The notes: generated from the sequence alone by a model not told the origin. 64,000 nucleotides of DNA from Arcicella rigui (GCF_034929435.1 NZ_JAYFUM010000010.1:124001-188000), one strand, 5' to 3'; shown: positions 46,401 through 56,118, counted from the stretch's first letter. Program-made: numbers and translations.

Positions 46401-48925
46401 GTTGGCGAAACAGTTATTGAATTGCCTGTTAAACCACCCGTCCAAGTCAATACTCCACCTGTGCAAGCAGTTGAAGTTAAGGTTACGCTACTTCCTGCAC
46501 ATATTGTACTGTTACTCGCTGTGATTTTGGGTTGTGTTGGTTTGGCAATTACTGTAATTGTCGTGGCTACACTGGAATCGCTTTTGCAAGTCCCTTGCGT
46601 ACAAAGTACTTTATAAGATTTGCTAACATTCGGAGAAACAGTTATTGAACTGCCTGTTAAACCACCCGTCCATGTTAATATTCCACTTGTGCAAGCGGTT
46701 GAAGTTAAAGTAACACTACTGCCTGCACATATTGTACTATTGCTCGCTGCGATTTTGGGTTGAGTTGGTTTAGCAATCACTGTAATGGTCGTAGCTAAAC
46801 TTGAATCACTTTTACAAGTTCCTTGTGTACAAAGTACTTTATAGGATTTAGTAACACTTGGCGAAACTGTAATTGAACTGCCTGTTAAGCCGCCAGTCCA
46901 AGTTGAGATTCCTCCTGCACAAGCAGTTGAAGTTAAGGTTGTGCTACTTCCTCCACATATTGTACTATTACTCGCTGTGATTTTAGGTTGAGTGGGTTTA
47001 GCAATCACTGTAATTGTCGTGGCTAAACTTGAATCGCTTTTACACGTTCCTTGCGTACAAAGTACTTTATAGGATTTAGTAGCAGTTGGCGAAACGGTTA
47101 TTGAACTGCCTGTTACTCCGCCTGTCCATGTTAATGTTCCACCTGTGCAAGTAGTTGAAGTTAAAGTAACACTACTGCCTAAACATATTGTACTATTACT
47201 CGCTGTGATTTTGGGTTGGGTTGGTTTGGCAATTTCACTTACTGTAATGGATGAAAAAACAACACACCCATTTTTATCTGTCACTTCAACATTAAAAGTA
47301 CCAGCTTGTGTTACTTTTAATGTTGCTCCAGTACTAACATCAGTATTCCCTTGTTTCCATTTATATGTAAAAGGTGATGTAATGCCACTTCCTTCTGCAA
47401 CTATATTTATTGAACTCCCAGAACAAAAGCTTGTTCCATTCGGCGTATTTATTTTAGCTGTGTGAGGACATGCATCAGGGTTTACCGTCAAGCTATATAG
47501 TGCAGGGTTAGTTTGATTTGAAAATATTCTAATAAAATATTGACCTGCATCTAAAACTACTTTTTGAATAGACGACAAATTATTAGGATTTGTACCACCA
47601 ACAATCTTTTTCAGGTTTTGGTCATATAAGTCCAAATAGGCTGTCATACCACTCTGTATATCTACAAAGCTAAAATTAACTGTACTTTTTTTGAGAAGTG
47701 TAAATTTATAAAAGTCCTTATCCCCACTTGGATTAATTGCCCCTTTAATTGTTGTACTTAGTTTTATTTCTTTTGCTTCGTCAAAAGTATTATTACACTC
47801 ATATACATCTGAAACATCTGCTTGTACTTTCATTGTGTATTGGGAGGTACTCGCTACACCTGCTGAAGTATAAAGCCTAATATAGTAAACTCCAGCACTA
47901 CATTGTAATTGATTATAAAAAACACTTTTCCCTTTACTGCTATAAGTCTTTCCTAATTTTACCAGATTGGCATCATACATTTCAATATACATTAATTGAT
48001 TTGCATCAACACCTTCAACAGAAACATTCACTACACTTGGTTTTGAAATATTTATCTTATAAAAATCTTCATCCTCGGTACTATTAATTGAAGCTTTTAT
48101 AGCAGTATTCAATGCAATTTGTTTAGCATCACTCAAAGAATTATTACATTCATAAACATCTGAAACATCGATTTGTACCTTCAATGTATATTGAGCATTG
48201 TTGGCAACATTATTTATCGAATAGATTTTAATATAGTATGTTCCTCCACATACTAATTTGCTAAAATATACATTCTTACCATTTTCAGAAGCTGTCTCTT
48301 TACCTATATATACCTGATTGGAATCATATATGTATAGATTCATTCTTTGATCCACAGGAATATTTTCTAAAGAAATATTGATTACTGATGGTTCTCTAAC
48401 ATTTATTTTAAAAAAATCTTCATCGCCAGCATTATTAATCGAAGCCTTAATTTCCTTATTTAAGGGAATTTCCTTGGCATCATTAAATGAATTGTTACAT
48501 TCGTAAATATCAGAAACATCACTTTTAACCTTCAACGTATAATTTGATGAACCTGTAACACTGTTTACTTTAATGTAATATATTCCTGTGCTACAAACTA
48601 ATTGGCTAAGTACTGCCTTTTCATCAGAACTTTTAAAGAATTTAGATTCTATGGACTTTTGATTGATGTCATAAAGTTGAACTTGTATTGATTGTCCCAA
48701 GCTTATACCACTTAGGGAAATGTTCAGAATCATTGGTTTTGAAACTGTAATTTTAAAAAAATCTTCGTTTCTACTTACACTCGTACCTTTTAATTCAGAA
48801 TCAAAACTAATAATATTTGCTGTAATAAAACCGTCATTAGGTTCGGTTTCTTGGGTTTGTGCAAAAGTTGCAATAGCACAAAAGCTAAGACACAAAGCAC
48901 ATAGAAAAGTAAATAGATTTCTCAT
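43439..48925 (-). CDS. Giant T9SS-secreted protein: PPC-like domains, Ig-like array, seven-repeat propeller
   Basis: 1828 residues. After a signal peptide (MRNLFTFLCALCLSFCAIATFAQ), residues ~25-485 hold four PPC-like beta domains starting ETEPND or YECNN. One Ig/PKD-like domain (~486-565) precedes nine nearly identical 76-residue Ig-like modules (KPTQPKITASNSTICAGSS...). A block of seven DYWVVKI...WDKTFGG repeats (~1265-1680) is inserted in the last Ig-like module. The end (~1750-1828; FKVFPNPAKDELTIQTDLEG ... GKVLLE) is a type A T9SS sorting domain. It should be exported and attached to or released from the cell surface. An adhesin or matrix role is inference. Confidence 0.9.
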   Translation of the reverse strand: MRNLFTFLCALCLSFCAIATFAQTQETEPNDGFITANIISFDSELKGTSVSRNEDFFKITVSKPMILNISLSGISLGQSIQVQLYDINQKSIESKFFKSSDEKAVLSQLVCSTGIYYIKVNSVTGSSNYTLKVKSDVSDIYECNNSFNDAKEIPLNKEIKASINNAGDEDFFKINVREPSVINISLENIPVDQRMNLYIYDSNQVYIGKETASENGKNVYFSKLVCGGTYYIKIYSINNVANNAQYTLKVQIDVSDVYECNNSLSDAKQIALNTAIKASINSTEDEDFYKINISKPSVVNVSVEGVDANQLMYIEMYDANLVKLGKTYSSKGKSVFYNQLQCSAGVYYIRLYTSAGVASTSQYTMKVQADVSDVYECNNTFDEAKEIKLSTTIKGAINPSGDKDFYKFTLLKKSTVNFSFVDIQSGMTAYLDLYDQNLKKIVGGTNPNNLSSIQKVVLDAGQYFIRIFSNQTNPALYSLTVNPDACPHTAKINTPNGTSFCSGSSINIVAEGSGITSPFTYKWKQGNTDVSTGATLKVTQAGTFNVEVTDKNGCVVFSSITVSEIAKPTQPKITASNSTICLGSSVTLTSTTCTGGTLTWTGGVTGSSITVSPTATKSYKVLCTQGTCKSDSSLATTITVIAKPTQPKITASNSTICGGSSTTLTSTACAGGISTWTGGLTGSSITVSPSVTKSYKVLCTQGTCKSDSSLATTITVIAKPTQPKIAASNSTICAGSSVTLTSTACTSGILTWTGGLTGSSITVSPNVSKSYKVLCTQGTCKSDSSVATTITVIAKPTQPKITASNSTICAGSSVTLTSTACTGGVLTWTGGLTGNSITVSPTATKSYKVLCTQGTCKSDSSLATTITVIAKPTQPKITASNSTICSGNSTTLTSTACAGGVLTWTGGATGSSITVTPNVTKSYKVLCMQGTCKSDSSIATTITVTPKPTQPKITASNSTICAGSSVTLTSTACTGGVLTWTGGATGSTITVSPTVTKSYKVLCTQGTCKSDSSLATTITVIAKPTQPKITVSNSTICLGSSTTLTSSACTGGTLTWTGGLTGSSITVSPTINKSYKVLCTQGTCKSDSSLATTIIVIAKPTQPKITASSSTICGGSSTTLTSTACAGGVLTWTGGATGSSITVSPTATKSYKVLCTQAGCKSDSSLATTITVIAKPTQPKITASNSTICAGSSVTLTSTACTGGTLTWTGGATGSSITVSPTATKSYKVLCTVNGCKSDSSTIMKINILSIPKSPIISSNICNNILIKQWDKTFKGDKHRILTSVLTIANGEYLLGGYTLPEEVATGDKLGLDYLIIKIDSKGEKIWEKTYGGKDYDYLTCMVATPDGGFLLGGNSFSGIGLDKSEGNKGYMDFWVVKINKDGVKMWDKTFGGDDYDYISTIVNIDNGGFLLGGSTFSRAIDKTGPYGFMDYYAIKINENGINIWEKKIGGRDYDYLKSVVTTNDGGFLLGGKSMSGIGGDKSDNSRGLDDYWVVKISSSGIKVWDKTFGGVGYDNLSNIVKSDDGGFLLGGYSGSTISGDKLGASKGDYDFWVVKINSNGVKLWDKTIGGNSVDYLLTTIKTNDGGFLLGGYSESGLSGDKSEKLIGQADYWVVKISSSGNKLWDKAFGGSAEDILKAMVITNDNGLLLGGYSTSSDGDKSEMSLGYDFWIIKSKICDNKELTATGCTGTVNWSNGATGNSITVSPTVATTYTATCTVNTCKSATSNAITVSPDVIPNGRVVSDIPNEPEPSFNFKVFPNPAKDELTIQTDLEGEATFHLYNSIGQSVLERTFEKQTKIDVKNLSKGLYIYSIQHQDAKTNGKVLLE
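45178..47230 (-). repeat. Array of nine 228-bp (76-aa) Ig-like module repeats
   Basis: Nine in-frame modules of 228 bp within the 1828-residue protein gene, each with the core ITASNSTICAGSSVTLTSTA, C-T-G-G-x-L-T-W-T-G-G and KSYKVLCTQGTCKSDSS. Exact words recur at 228-bp spacing, for example at 46164 and 46392. The high similarity suggests recent expansion or gene conversion. Confidence 0.9.
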
Positions 48926-49111
48926 ACATATATTTGTTTAGAAAATTAGAAATACTGCTAAATAATTTTACTATTGGATTCTTTTGAATCTGAATATTAT
49001 ATTCTAACATTCAGATTGTTAGCAGTAAAAATATTGACAATAAATCCTTTCTCTAAAAAAACTTATTATACGGTAAGTGTTTTTAAAATGTCTTTTATTA
49101 ACTGGCAAAAA

Positions 49112-49144
49112 AAATAGCATAACTCAAGAGCCATGCTATTTTTA
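49112..49144 (-). terminator. Terminator after the 2318-residue T9SS protein gene
   Basis: An 11-bp stem AAAAATAGCAT / ATGCTATTTTT with an 11-nt loop, 17 bp past the minus-strand stop codon. Its TAGCAT core is the same as in the terminator of the neighbouring giant gene, suggesting the two genes arose by duplication. Confidence 0.78.
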
Positions 49145-49161
49145 AAAGAAAGAAAACAATT

Positions 49162-52100
49162 TTATTCCAATAAAACCTTTCCTGTACTTCTAATTTCTTG
49201 ATGCTGTATAAAGTAATAATGAGAGCCTTTACTAAGGTTTTTCAAATCAATTTTTGTCTGTTTTTCAAAAGTCTTTTCAAGTACACTTTGACCAATGCTA
49301 TTATATAAATGGAAAGTAGCCTCCCCTTCTAAATCTGTCTGAATCATTAATTCATCTTTAGCAGGATTTGGGAAAACTTTGAAATTGAAAGATGGTTCTG
49401 ATTCGATGGCTATATCTGACCCTACTCTTCCATTTGGAACTACATCTGGACTTACTGTAATAGCATTACTGACAGCACTCTTACAAGTATTAACAGTACA
49501 AGTAGCCGTATAAGTTGTTGCCACCGTTGGACTCACCGTGATACTATTTGTAGTTGCTCCATTACTCCAATTTACTGTTCCTGTGCAGCCTGTGGCGGTG
49601 AGTGAAGTTGTGGATTTAATTTGATTCTCTTTAATCTTTATTAACCAATAGTCAAAGCCACCTTTCGCATTTTCTGATTTATCATAACTTGCTTTTGAAT
49701 TTGAATTTCCCCCTAATAAGAAACTACCATCTTTCATAAGCGTCATTGCACTAAATTGGTCATTATCATTCCCTCCGAAGGTTTTATCCCATAATTTATT
49801 TCCAGAAGCATCAATCCTTACAACCCAATAATCATAATTCCCCTTGGTATTTTCTGTTTTATCTCCATTAATAGATGACTGTGAATAACCTCCTAATAAA
49901 AAACCACCATCTGAAGTCTTAAATACAGCATTTAGTTGATCAAGACTATTTCCTCCAAAAGTTTTATCCCAAAGTTTATTTCCAGAAGCATCTATTTTTA
50001 CTATCCAATAATCTGCATTACCCTTCGCATTCGCAGATTTATCTCCGCTTTGGTTAGAAGAAGAGGAACCTGTTAATAAAAATCCATCATCTGAGGTATT
50101 TATTAAAGAAGAAAGAGCATCTCCTCCGTCTCCTCCGATTGTTTTGTCCCAAACTTTGTTCCCTTTTGCATCTATTTTCACAATCCAGTAATCATGCCAT
50201 CCCTTTATGTTCTCTGATTTATCTCCACTCTTATTAGACGTAGAGTAACCGCCTAATAAAAAGCCACCATCAGAAGTAGTAGTCATTCCATAAAAATAAT
50301 CATTGGAAGCACCACCAAAAGTTTTATCCCAAAGTTTATTACCATTAGCATCTATTTTTACAAGCCAATAATCATGATTGCCTTTGTTTGTTTCTGTTTT
50401 ATCCCCCCCTACATAAGATAAAGAATGTCCTCCAAGCAAAAAACCTCCATCTGATGTTGAGGTAATGGAGGTAAGTACATCAGCGAAAAGTCCTCCATAG
50501 GTTTTATCCCAAATTTTCTGCCCATTTTTATCAATCTTAACAACCCAATAATCCTTGTCACCTTTTGAGTTTTCGGATTTATCTCCACTTTTATTAGAAA
50601 GAGAATAACCTCCTAATAAAAATCCGCCATCAGCATTTGTTACGATGCTTGTTAAATAATCGTAGTTTGCTCCCCCTAAAGTTTTATCCCATAATTTTTT
50701 ACCATCAGCATCAATTCTTATAATCCAATAATCATATACTCCTTTTGAACTTTCAGATTTGTCAAGACTAACATTTGACATTGAATATCCTCCTAATAAA
50801 GCTCCCCCATCGGTACATGCAATAATAGAAGTAATATTTTCCTCTCCTACTCCTCCAAATGTTTTGTTCCATTGTGCATTAGCAGTATTACTTATATAAT
50901 TTATTTTAGAGCTTATTACAGGAGCTTGAGGTTTAGTGGTTACGGTAATAGTACTTGCCACACTCGAATCACTTTTACAGCTATTCACGGTACACAATAC
51001 TTTATAAGATTTGGTAGCACTTGGTGATACCGTAATTGAATTGCCCGTTAAACCTCCCGTCCAAGTAGTTACTCCACCTATGCAAGCACTGGCTGTTAAG
51101 GTTGTGCTACTTCCGATACATATCGAACTGTTAGTGACAGTAATTTTGGGTTGAGTAGGTTTAGGAAGAACAGTTATCGTAATTGAATTACTTGAATCAC
51201 TATTAATCCCATTTACGTTGCAGACAGATTTATAAACTTTGGTAGCGGTCGGATAAATTGTAATGCTGCTTCCCTTCGTGCCTCCTGTCCAAGTAATTGT
51301 GCCATTCAATGAGTTGGATGAACTTAATACAACTGGACTGCCTTCGCAAACAGAAGTACTACTCGCAGCAATTGATGGTGTGGCTGGCTTGGGCGGATTT
51401 ACTGTAATTGAGTTACTCGCTACACTTACGCAACCATTTACGCTACAAGTAGCTGTAAAATTAGTCGCCACACTCGGGCTAACGGTAATAGTGCTTCCCG
51501 TTGCATTATTACTCCAAGTAACTACTCCAGTACAACCAGTAGCCACAAGATTGGTGTAAGGCTTGTAAGAATTATCACAAACCTGAGTAAAGACTGTCCA
51601 ATAATCACTCGAACCCTGTGAAGGTTGACGTTTACTACTACCAGCATCTGAAAAAGAATAACCATTCAGTATAACCTTTGCATCATCGCTCAAAAACATG
51701 TCTTTGAGTACATCCGCACTATTCCCACCAACCACTTTATCCCAAGCTCTGCTTCCATTAGCACTTAGTTTAACCAACCAATAATCTCCATTGACAGAAG
51801 CTTCAAATTTATTACCACTTATCGGAGAATAACTTGTGCCACCCAACAAACAACCTCCATCTGCTGTGGGAAGTACCTTTGCAAAATATTCCGTATCGCT
51901 TCCGCCAAATACTTTATCCCAAAGTTTTGTGCCATCTGCATTTATTTTTACTATCCAGTAATCGAAACCTCCCATCAAGGGTTCTGTTTTATCCCCTCCT
52001 ATACTTGAATTAGAAATTCCTCCTAAAATAAAACCTCCATCAAATGTTGCTGCAATAGTAGAAAGTTCTTCTTGGCTTGAAGCTCCATACGATTTATCCC

Positions 52101-55100
52101 AAATTTTTGTACCATTGGCATCAATTTTCACTAACCAATAATCTGAACTACCTTTGGTTGACTCTGTTTTATCTCCACCAGCAAGCGAATTTGAATGTCC
52201 TGCCAACAAAAAACCTCCTTCTTTTGTTGAGACGATACTCACCAAATTATCTACTCCAGGACCACCATAGGCTTTATCCCAAATTTTTGTACCGTCAGGT
52301 TTAATTTTTACAATCCAATAATCAAGACTACCTTTTGTACCGACTGATTTATTTCCACCAATTTCAGAATCTGAATGCCCAGTAATTAAAAAATTATTAT
52401 CCGAAGTAGCAATAATAGAGTTAGCATAATCTGAACCACTTCCACCAAAAGACTTATCCCAAACTTTCGTACCATTAGCATCTATTTTTACTAACCAATA
52501 GTCATAACCTCCTTTTGAGGCTTCGGATTTATCACCGCTTTTAGATGAATTTGAATAGCCACTGATTAAAAAACCACCATCAGAAGTAGCGATAATACTT
52601 AAAGGTACATCATCGCCAGTACCTCCAAAGGTTTTGTCCCAAACTTTTGTTCCTGTGGCATTTACTTTTACAACCCAATAATCTGAACCTCCTTTTGAGG
52701 CTTGAGATTTATCGCCAGTATTACTCGATGACGAATAACCAATCATTATTAATGCTCCATCTTTTGCAATACAAGTACTGCTCAAGTAGTCTGTATTATC
52801 GCCGCCAAAGGAAATATCGCCCAAAACGGAAACAGGATTATTACAATATGTATTGGATGTGATTTTCGGAGCAACAGGTATTGGATTTACCGTAATTTTT
52901 ACTGCCGTACTTGAGTCACTTTTGCAGCCAGATTGTGTACAAAGTACTCTATAAGCTTTTGTAGTGTTCGGCGAAACAGTAATGGAAGTACCTGTTAAAC
53001 CACCTGTCCAAGTCAATGTCCCGCCTGTGCAAGCGGTTGAAGTTAAGGTTACGCTACTCCCTGAACATATTGTATTGTTACTCGCTGTAATTTTGGGATG
53101 GGTAGGTTTAGCAATAACAGTAATCGTCGTGGCTACACTTGAATCACTTTTACAAGTTCCTTGCGTACAAAGTACTTTATAAGATTTGGTAGCAGTTGGT
53201 GAAACAGTAATAGAGCTACCTGTTGCTCCGCCTGTCCAAGTTAATGTTCCACCTGTGCAAGCAGTTGAAGTTAAGGTCACGCTACTTCCTGCACATATTG
53301 TACTATTACTCGCTGTGATTTTGGGTTGGCTAGGTTTGGCAATTACTGTAATTGTCGTGGCTACGCTTGAATCACTTTTACAAGTTCCTTGAGTACAAAG
53401 TACTTTATAAGATTTAGTAACACTTGGCGAAACGGTTATTGAACTGCCTGTTGCTCCGCCTGTCCATGTTAATGTTCCACCTGTGCAAGCAGTTGAAGTT
53501 AAGGTCACGCTACTTCCTGCACATATTGTACTATTACTCGCTGTGATTTTGGGTTGGCTAGGTTTGGCAATTACTGTAATTGTCGTGGCTACACTGGAAT
53601 CGCTTTTACAAGTTCCTTGGGTACAAAGCACTCTATAAGATTGAGGAGTTGTTGGAGAAACAGTAATAGAACTTCCTGTTACTCCACCTGTCCAAGTTAA
53701 TACTCCACCTGTACAAGCTGTTGAGGTTAAAGTTGTGCTACTTCCTGCACATATTGTACTATTACTCGCTGTGATTTTGGGTTGGCTAGGTTTAGCAATT
53801 ACTGTAATAGTTGTTGCCACACTTGAATCACTTCTACAAGTGTTTACTGTACACAAGGCTTTATAAATAGTAGTTTTGGTTGGAAAAACGGTAATTGAAC
53901 TACCCGTTAACCCACCCGTCCAAGTAGTCACTCCACCTGTGCAAGCACTGGCTGTTAAGGTTGTGCTACTTCCGATACATATCGAACTGTTAGTGACAGT
54001 AATTTTGGGTTGAGTAGGTTTAGGAAGAACAGTTATCGTAATTGAATTACTTGAATCACTATTAATCCCATTTACGTTGCAGACAGATTTATAAACTTTG
54101 GTAGCGGTCGGATAAATTGTAATGCTGCTTCCCTTCGTGCCTCCTGTCCAAGTAATTGTGCCATTCAATGAGTTGGATGAACTTAATACAACTGGACTGC
54201 CTGCACAAACAGAAGTACTACTTGCAGCAATTGATGGTGTGGCTGGCTTGGGCGGATTTACTGTAATTGAGTTACTCGCTACACTTACGCAACCATTTAC
54301 GCTACAAGTAGCTGTAAAATTAGTCGCCACACTTGGGCTAACGGTAATAGTGCTTCCCGTTGCATTATTACTCCAAGTAACTACTCCAGTACAACCAGTA
54401 GCCACAAGATTCGTGTAAGGCTTGTAAGAATTATCACAAACCTGTGTATAGACTGTCCAATAGTCACTCGAACCCTTTGAAGGTTGACGTTTACTACTAC
54501 CTGCATCTGAAAAAGAATAACCATTTAGAACGACTCTTCCATTTTCACTCAAAAACATATCTTTCAATACATCTGCACTATTTCCACCAACCACTTTATC
54601 CCAAGCTTTACTACCATCAGCTGTTAGTTTTACTAACCAAAAATCACCATTGACAGATGTTTCGGATTTATTTCCACTAATTTTTGAATAACTCGTTCCA
54701 CCTAACAAACAACCTCCGTCGGCAGTGGGAAGCACTTTTGCAAAGTATTCCGTATCACTTCCTCCAAATACTTTATCCCAAAGTTTTGTGCCATCTGCAT
54801 TCACTTTTACAATCCAATAATCAAAACCGCCTAATAATGTTCCTATTTTATCTCCCCCTGCTTTTGAATTAGAAATTCCTCCTAAAATATAACCTCCATC
54901 AAATGTTGGTGCAATAGTAGAAAGTTCTTCTTGGCTTGAAGCTCCATACGATTTATCCCAAATTTTTGTACCATTGGCATCTATTTTCAAAATCCAATAA
55001 TCATAATTCCCTTTGCTTGATTCTGTCTTATCGCCACCTGCAAGTGAACTTGAATGTCCTGCCAACAAAAAACCACCTTCTTTTGTTGAGACGATACTCA

Positions 55101-56118
55101 CCAAATTATCTACTCCAGGACCACCATAGGCTTTATCCCAAATTTTTGTACCATCTGGTTTAATTTTTACAATCCAATAATCAAGACTACCTTTTGTACC
55201 GACTGATTTATTTCCACCAATTTCAGAATCTGAATGACCGATAAGCAAAAAATTATTATCCGAAGTAGCTATCATTCCAGTAGAAAAATCTGAGCCACTT
55301 CCACCAAAAGACTTATCCCAAACTTTCGTACCATTCGCATCTATTTTTACTAACCAATAGTCATAGCCTCCTTTTGATGCTTCGGATTTATCACCGCTTT
55401 TAGGCGAATTTGAATAGCCACTGATTAAAAAACCACCATCAGAAGTAGCGATAATACTTAAAGGTACATCATCGCCAGTACCTCCAAAGGTTTTGTCCCA
55501 AACTTTTGTTCCTGTGGCATTTACTTTTACGACCCAATAATCTGAACCTCCTTTTGAGGCTTGAGATTTATCGCCAGTATTACTCGATGCCGAATAACCA
55601 ATCATTATTAATGCTCCATCTTTTGCAATACAAGTACTGCTCAAGTAGTCTGTATTATCACCCCCAAAGGAAATATCGCCCAAAACGGAAACAGGATTAT
55701 TACAATATGTATTGGATGTGATTTTCGGAGCAACAGGTATTGGATTTACCGTGATTTTTACTGCCGTACTTGAGTCACTCATGGTTGGTGACCCAGCAGG
55801 AGCTGAATTAAGTTTGCAGAGTACTCTATACGATTTTGTAGCCACCGGCGAAACTGTAATACTGTTTCCCTCTAAACCATCCGTCCATTTCAATACTCCA
55901 TTGGTACAAGCTGTGGCAGTTAAAGTTACTTTCGAGCCTTTACAGATTGTTGTACTACTTGCTGTAATCTTGGGCGTTGGTACTGCCACTTTCGATAATA
56001 ATACATGCGGTCTGTCATTCAACTTGAGCGAGCTAAAGTCAAAAGTGTTGGCAGAAGAATTTGCGATGCCCGAAAGCATCAAGCAAATAATACAGAAAAA
56101 TAAGTAGAGATTTTTCAT
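49162..56118 (-). CDS. Giant T9SS-secreted protein: three seven-repeat propellers nested in Ig-like modules
   Basis: About 2318 residues, started at the ATG at 56118, which gives a signal peptide (MKNLYLFFCIICLMLSGIANSSA); an upstream TTG would put eight residues in front. Order: Ig-like module (~40-130), seven-repeat block (~140-555), Ig-like modules (~560-1075), second seven-repeat block nearly identical to the first (~1095-1515), Ig-like modules (~1520-1740), third seven-repeat block (~1745-2160), a closing half-module and the T9SS type A sorting domain (FKVFPNPAKDELMIQTDLEG). It is a paralogue of the 1828-residue protein and lacks the PPC-like domains. No enzymatic motif is seen. Confidence 0.9.
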   Translation of the reverse strand: MKNLYLFFCIICLMLSGIANSSANTFDFSSLKLNDRPHVLLSKVAVPTPKITASSTTICKGSKVTLTATACTNGVLKWTDGLEGNSITVSPVATKSYRVLCKLNSAPAGSPTMSDSSTAVKITVNPIPVAPKITSNTYCNNPVSVLGDISFGGDNTDYLSSTCIAKDGALIMIGYSASSNTGDKSQASKGGSDYWVVKVNATGTKVWDKTFGGTGDDVPLSIIATSDGGFLISGYSNSPKSGDKSEASKGGYDYWLVKIDANGTKVWDKSFGGSGSDFSTGMIATSDNNFLLIGHSDSEIGGNKSVGTKGSLDYWIVKIKPDGTKIWDKAYGGPGVDNLVSIVSTKEGGFLLAGHSSSLAGGDKTESSKGNYDYWILKIDANGTKIWDKSYGASSQEELSTIAPTFDGGYILGGISNSKAGGDKIGTLLGGFDYWIVKVNADGTKLWDKVFGGSDTEYFAKVLPTADGGCLLGGTSYSKISGNKSETSVNGDFWLVKLTADGSKAWDKVVGGNSADVLKDMFLSENGRVVLNGYSFSDAGSSKRQPSKGSSDYWTVYTQVCDNSYKPYTNLVATGCTGVVTWSNNATGSTITVSPSVATNFTATCSVNGCVSVASNSITVNPPKPATPSIAASSTSVCAGSPVVLSSSNSLNGTITWTGGTKGSSITIYPTATKVYKSVCNVNGINSDSSNSITITVLPKPTQPKITVTNSSICIGSSTTLTASACTGGVTTWTGGLTGSSITVFPTKTTIYKALCTVNTCRSDSSVATTITVIAKPSQPKITASNSTICAGSSTTLTSTACTGGVLTWTGGVTGSSITVSPTTPQSYRVLCTQGTCKSDSSVATTITVIAKPSQPKITASNSTICAGSSVTLTSTACTGGTLTWTGGATGSSITVSPSVTKSYKVLCTQGTCKSDSSVATTITVIAKPSQPKITASNSTICAGSSVTLTSTACTGGTLTWTGGATGSSITVSPTATKSYKVLCTQGTCKSDSSVATTITVIAKPTHPKITASNNTICSGSSVTLTSTACTGGTLTWTGGLTGTSITVSPNTTKAYRVLCTQSGCKSDSSTAVKITVNPIPVAPKITSNTYCNNPVSVLGDISFGGDNTDYLSSTCIAKDGALIMIGYSSSSNTGDKSQASKGGSDYWVVKVNATGTKVWDKTFGGTGDDVPLSIIATSDGGFLISGYSNSSKSGDKSEASKGGYDYWLVKIDANGTKVWDKSFGGSGSDYANSIIATSDNNFLITGHSDSEIGGNKSVGTKGSLDYWIVKIKPDGTKIWDKAYGGPGVDNLVSIVSTKEGGFLLAGHSNSLAGGDKTESTKGSSDYWLVKIDANGTKIWDKSYGASSQEELSTIAATFDGGFILGGISNSSIGGDKTEPLMGGFDYWIVKINADGTKLWDKVFGGSDTEYFAKVLPTADGGCLLGGTSYSPISGNKFEASVNGDYWLVKLSANGSRAWDKVVGGNSADVLKDMFLSDDAKVILNGYSFSDAGSSKRQPSQGSSDYWTVFTQVCDNSYKPYTNLVATGCTGVVTWSNNATGSTITVSPSVATNFTATCSVNGCVSVASNSITVNPPKPATPSIAASSTSVCEGSPVVLSSSNSLNGTITWTGGTKGSSITIYPTATKVYKSVCNVNGINSDSSNSITITVLPKPTQPKITVTNSSICIGSSTTLTASACIGGVTTWTGGLTGNSITVSPSATKSYKVLCTVNSCKSDSSVASTITVTTKPQAPVISSKINYISNTANAQWNKTFGGVGEENITSIIACTDGGALLGGYSMSNVSLDKSESSKGVYDYWIIRIDADGKKLWDKTLGGANYDYLTSIVTNADGGFLLGGYSLSNKSGDKSENSKGDKDYWVVKIDKNGQKIWDKTYGGLFADVLTSITSTSDGGFLLGGHSLSYVGGDKTETNKGNHDYWLVKIDANGNKLWDKTFGGASNDYFYGMTTTSDGGFLLGGYSTSNKSGDKSENIKGWHDYWIVKIDAKGNKVWDKTIGGDGGDALSSLINTSDDGFLLTGSSSSNQSGDKSANAKGNADYWIVKIDASGNKLWDKTFGGNSLDQLNAVFKTSDGGFLLGGYSQSSINGDKTENTKGNYDYWVVRIDASGNKLWDKTFGGNDNDQFSAMTLMKDGSFLLGGNSNSKASYDKSENAKGGFDYWLIKIKENQIKSTTSLTATGCTGTVNWSNGATTNSITVSPTVATTYTATCTVNTCKSAVSNAITVSPDVVPNGRVGSDIAIESEPSFNFKVFPNPAKDELMIQTDLEGEATFHLYNSIGQSVLEKTFEKQTKIDLKNLSKGSHYYFIQHQEIRSTGKVLLE
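51040..52920 (-). repeat. Large direct duplication, copy 1 (offset 2859 bp)
   Basis: This stretch matches 53900-55780 with a constant offset of 2859 bp (checked at 51045/53904, 51082/53941, 52082/54941 and 52919/55778). It encodes a closing Ig-like module, a seven-repeat propeller and the adjacent modules. The copies differ by scattered substitutions, mainly synonymous or conservative to the eye. Confidence 0.88.
53900..55780 (-). repeat. Large direct duplication, copy 2 (offset 2859 bp)
   Basis: Partner of 51040-52920. The two ~1.9-kb copies are separated by about 1 kb that encodes 76-residue Ig-like modules, so unequal exchange between the copies would remove or add exactly 953 codons and keep the frame. 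Confidence 0.88.

Noticed and set aside
45186..47465. Plus-strand open frames with a repeated ELPVAPPVQVN pattern
   Set aside because: They are antisense shadows of the 76-residue module repeats, and recur with the same 228-bp period; the minus-strand gene has the signal peptide and T9SS sorting domain.
51263..55721. Further plus-strand open frames rich in H, L, Y and N inside the second giant gene
   Set aside because: They are shadows of the propeller and module repeats, occur in matched pairs at the 2859-bp duplication offset, and have no recognisable domain.
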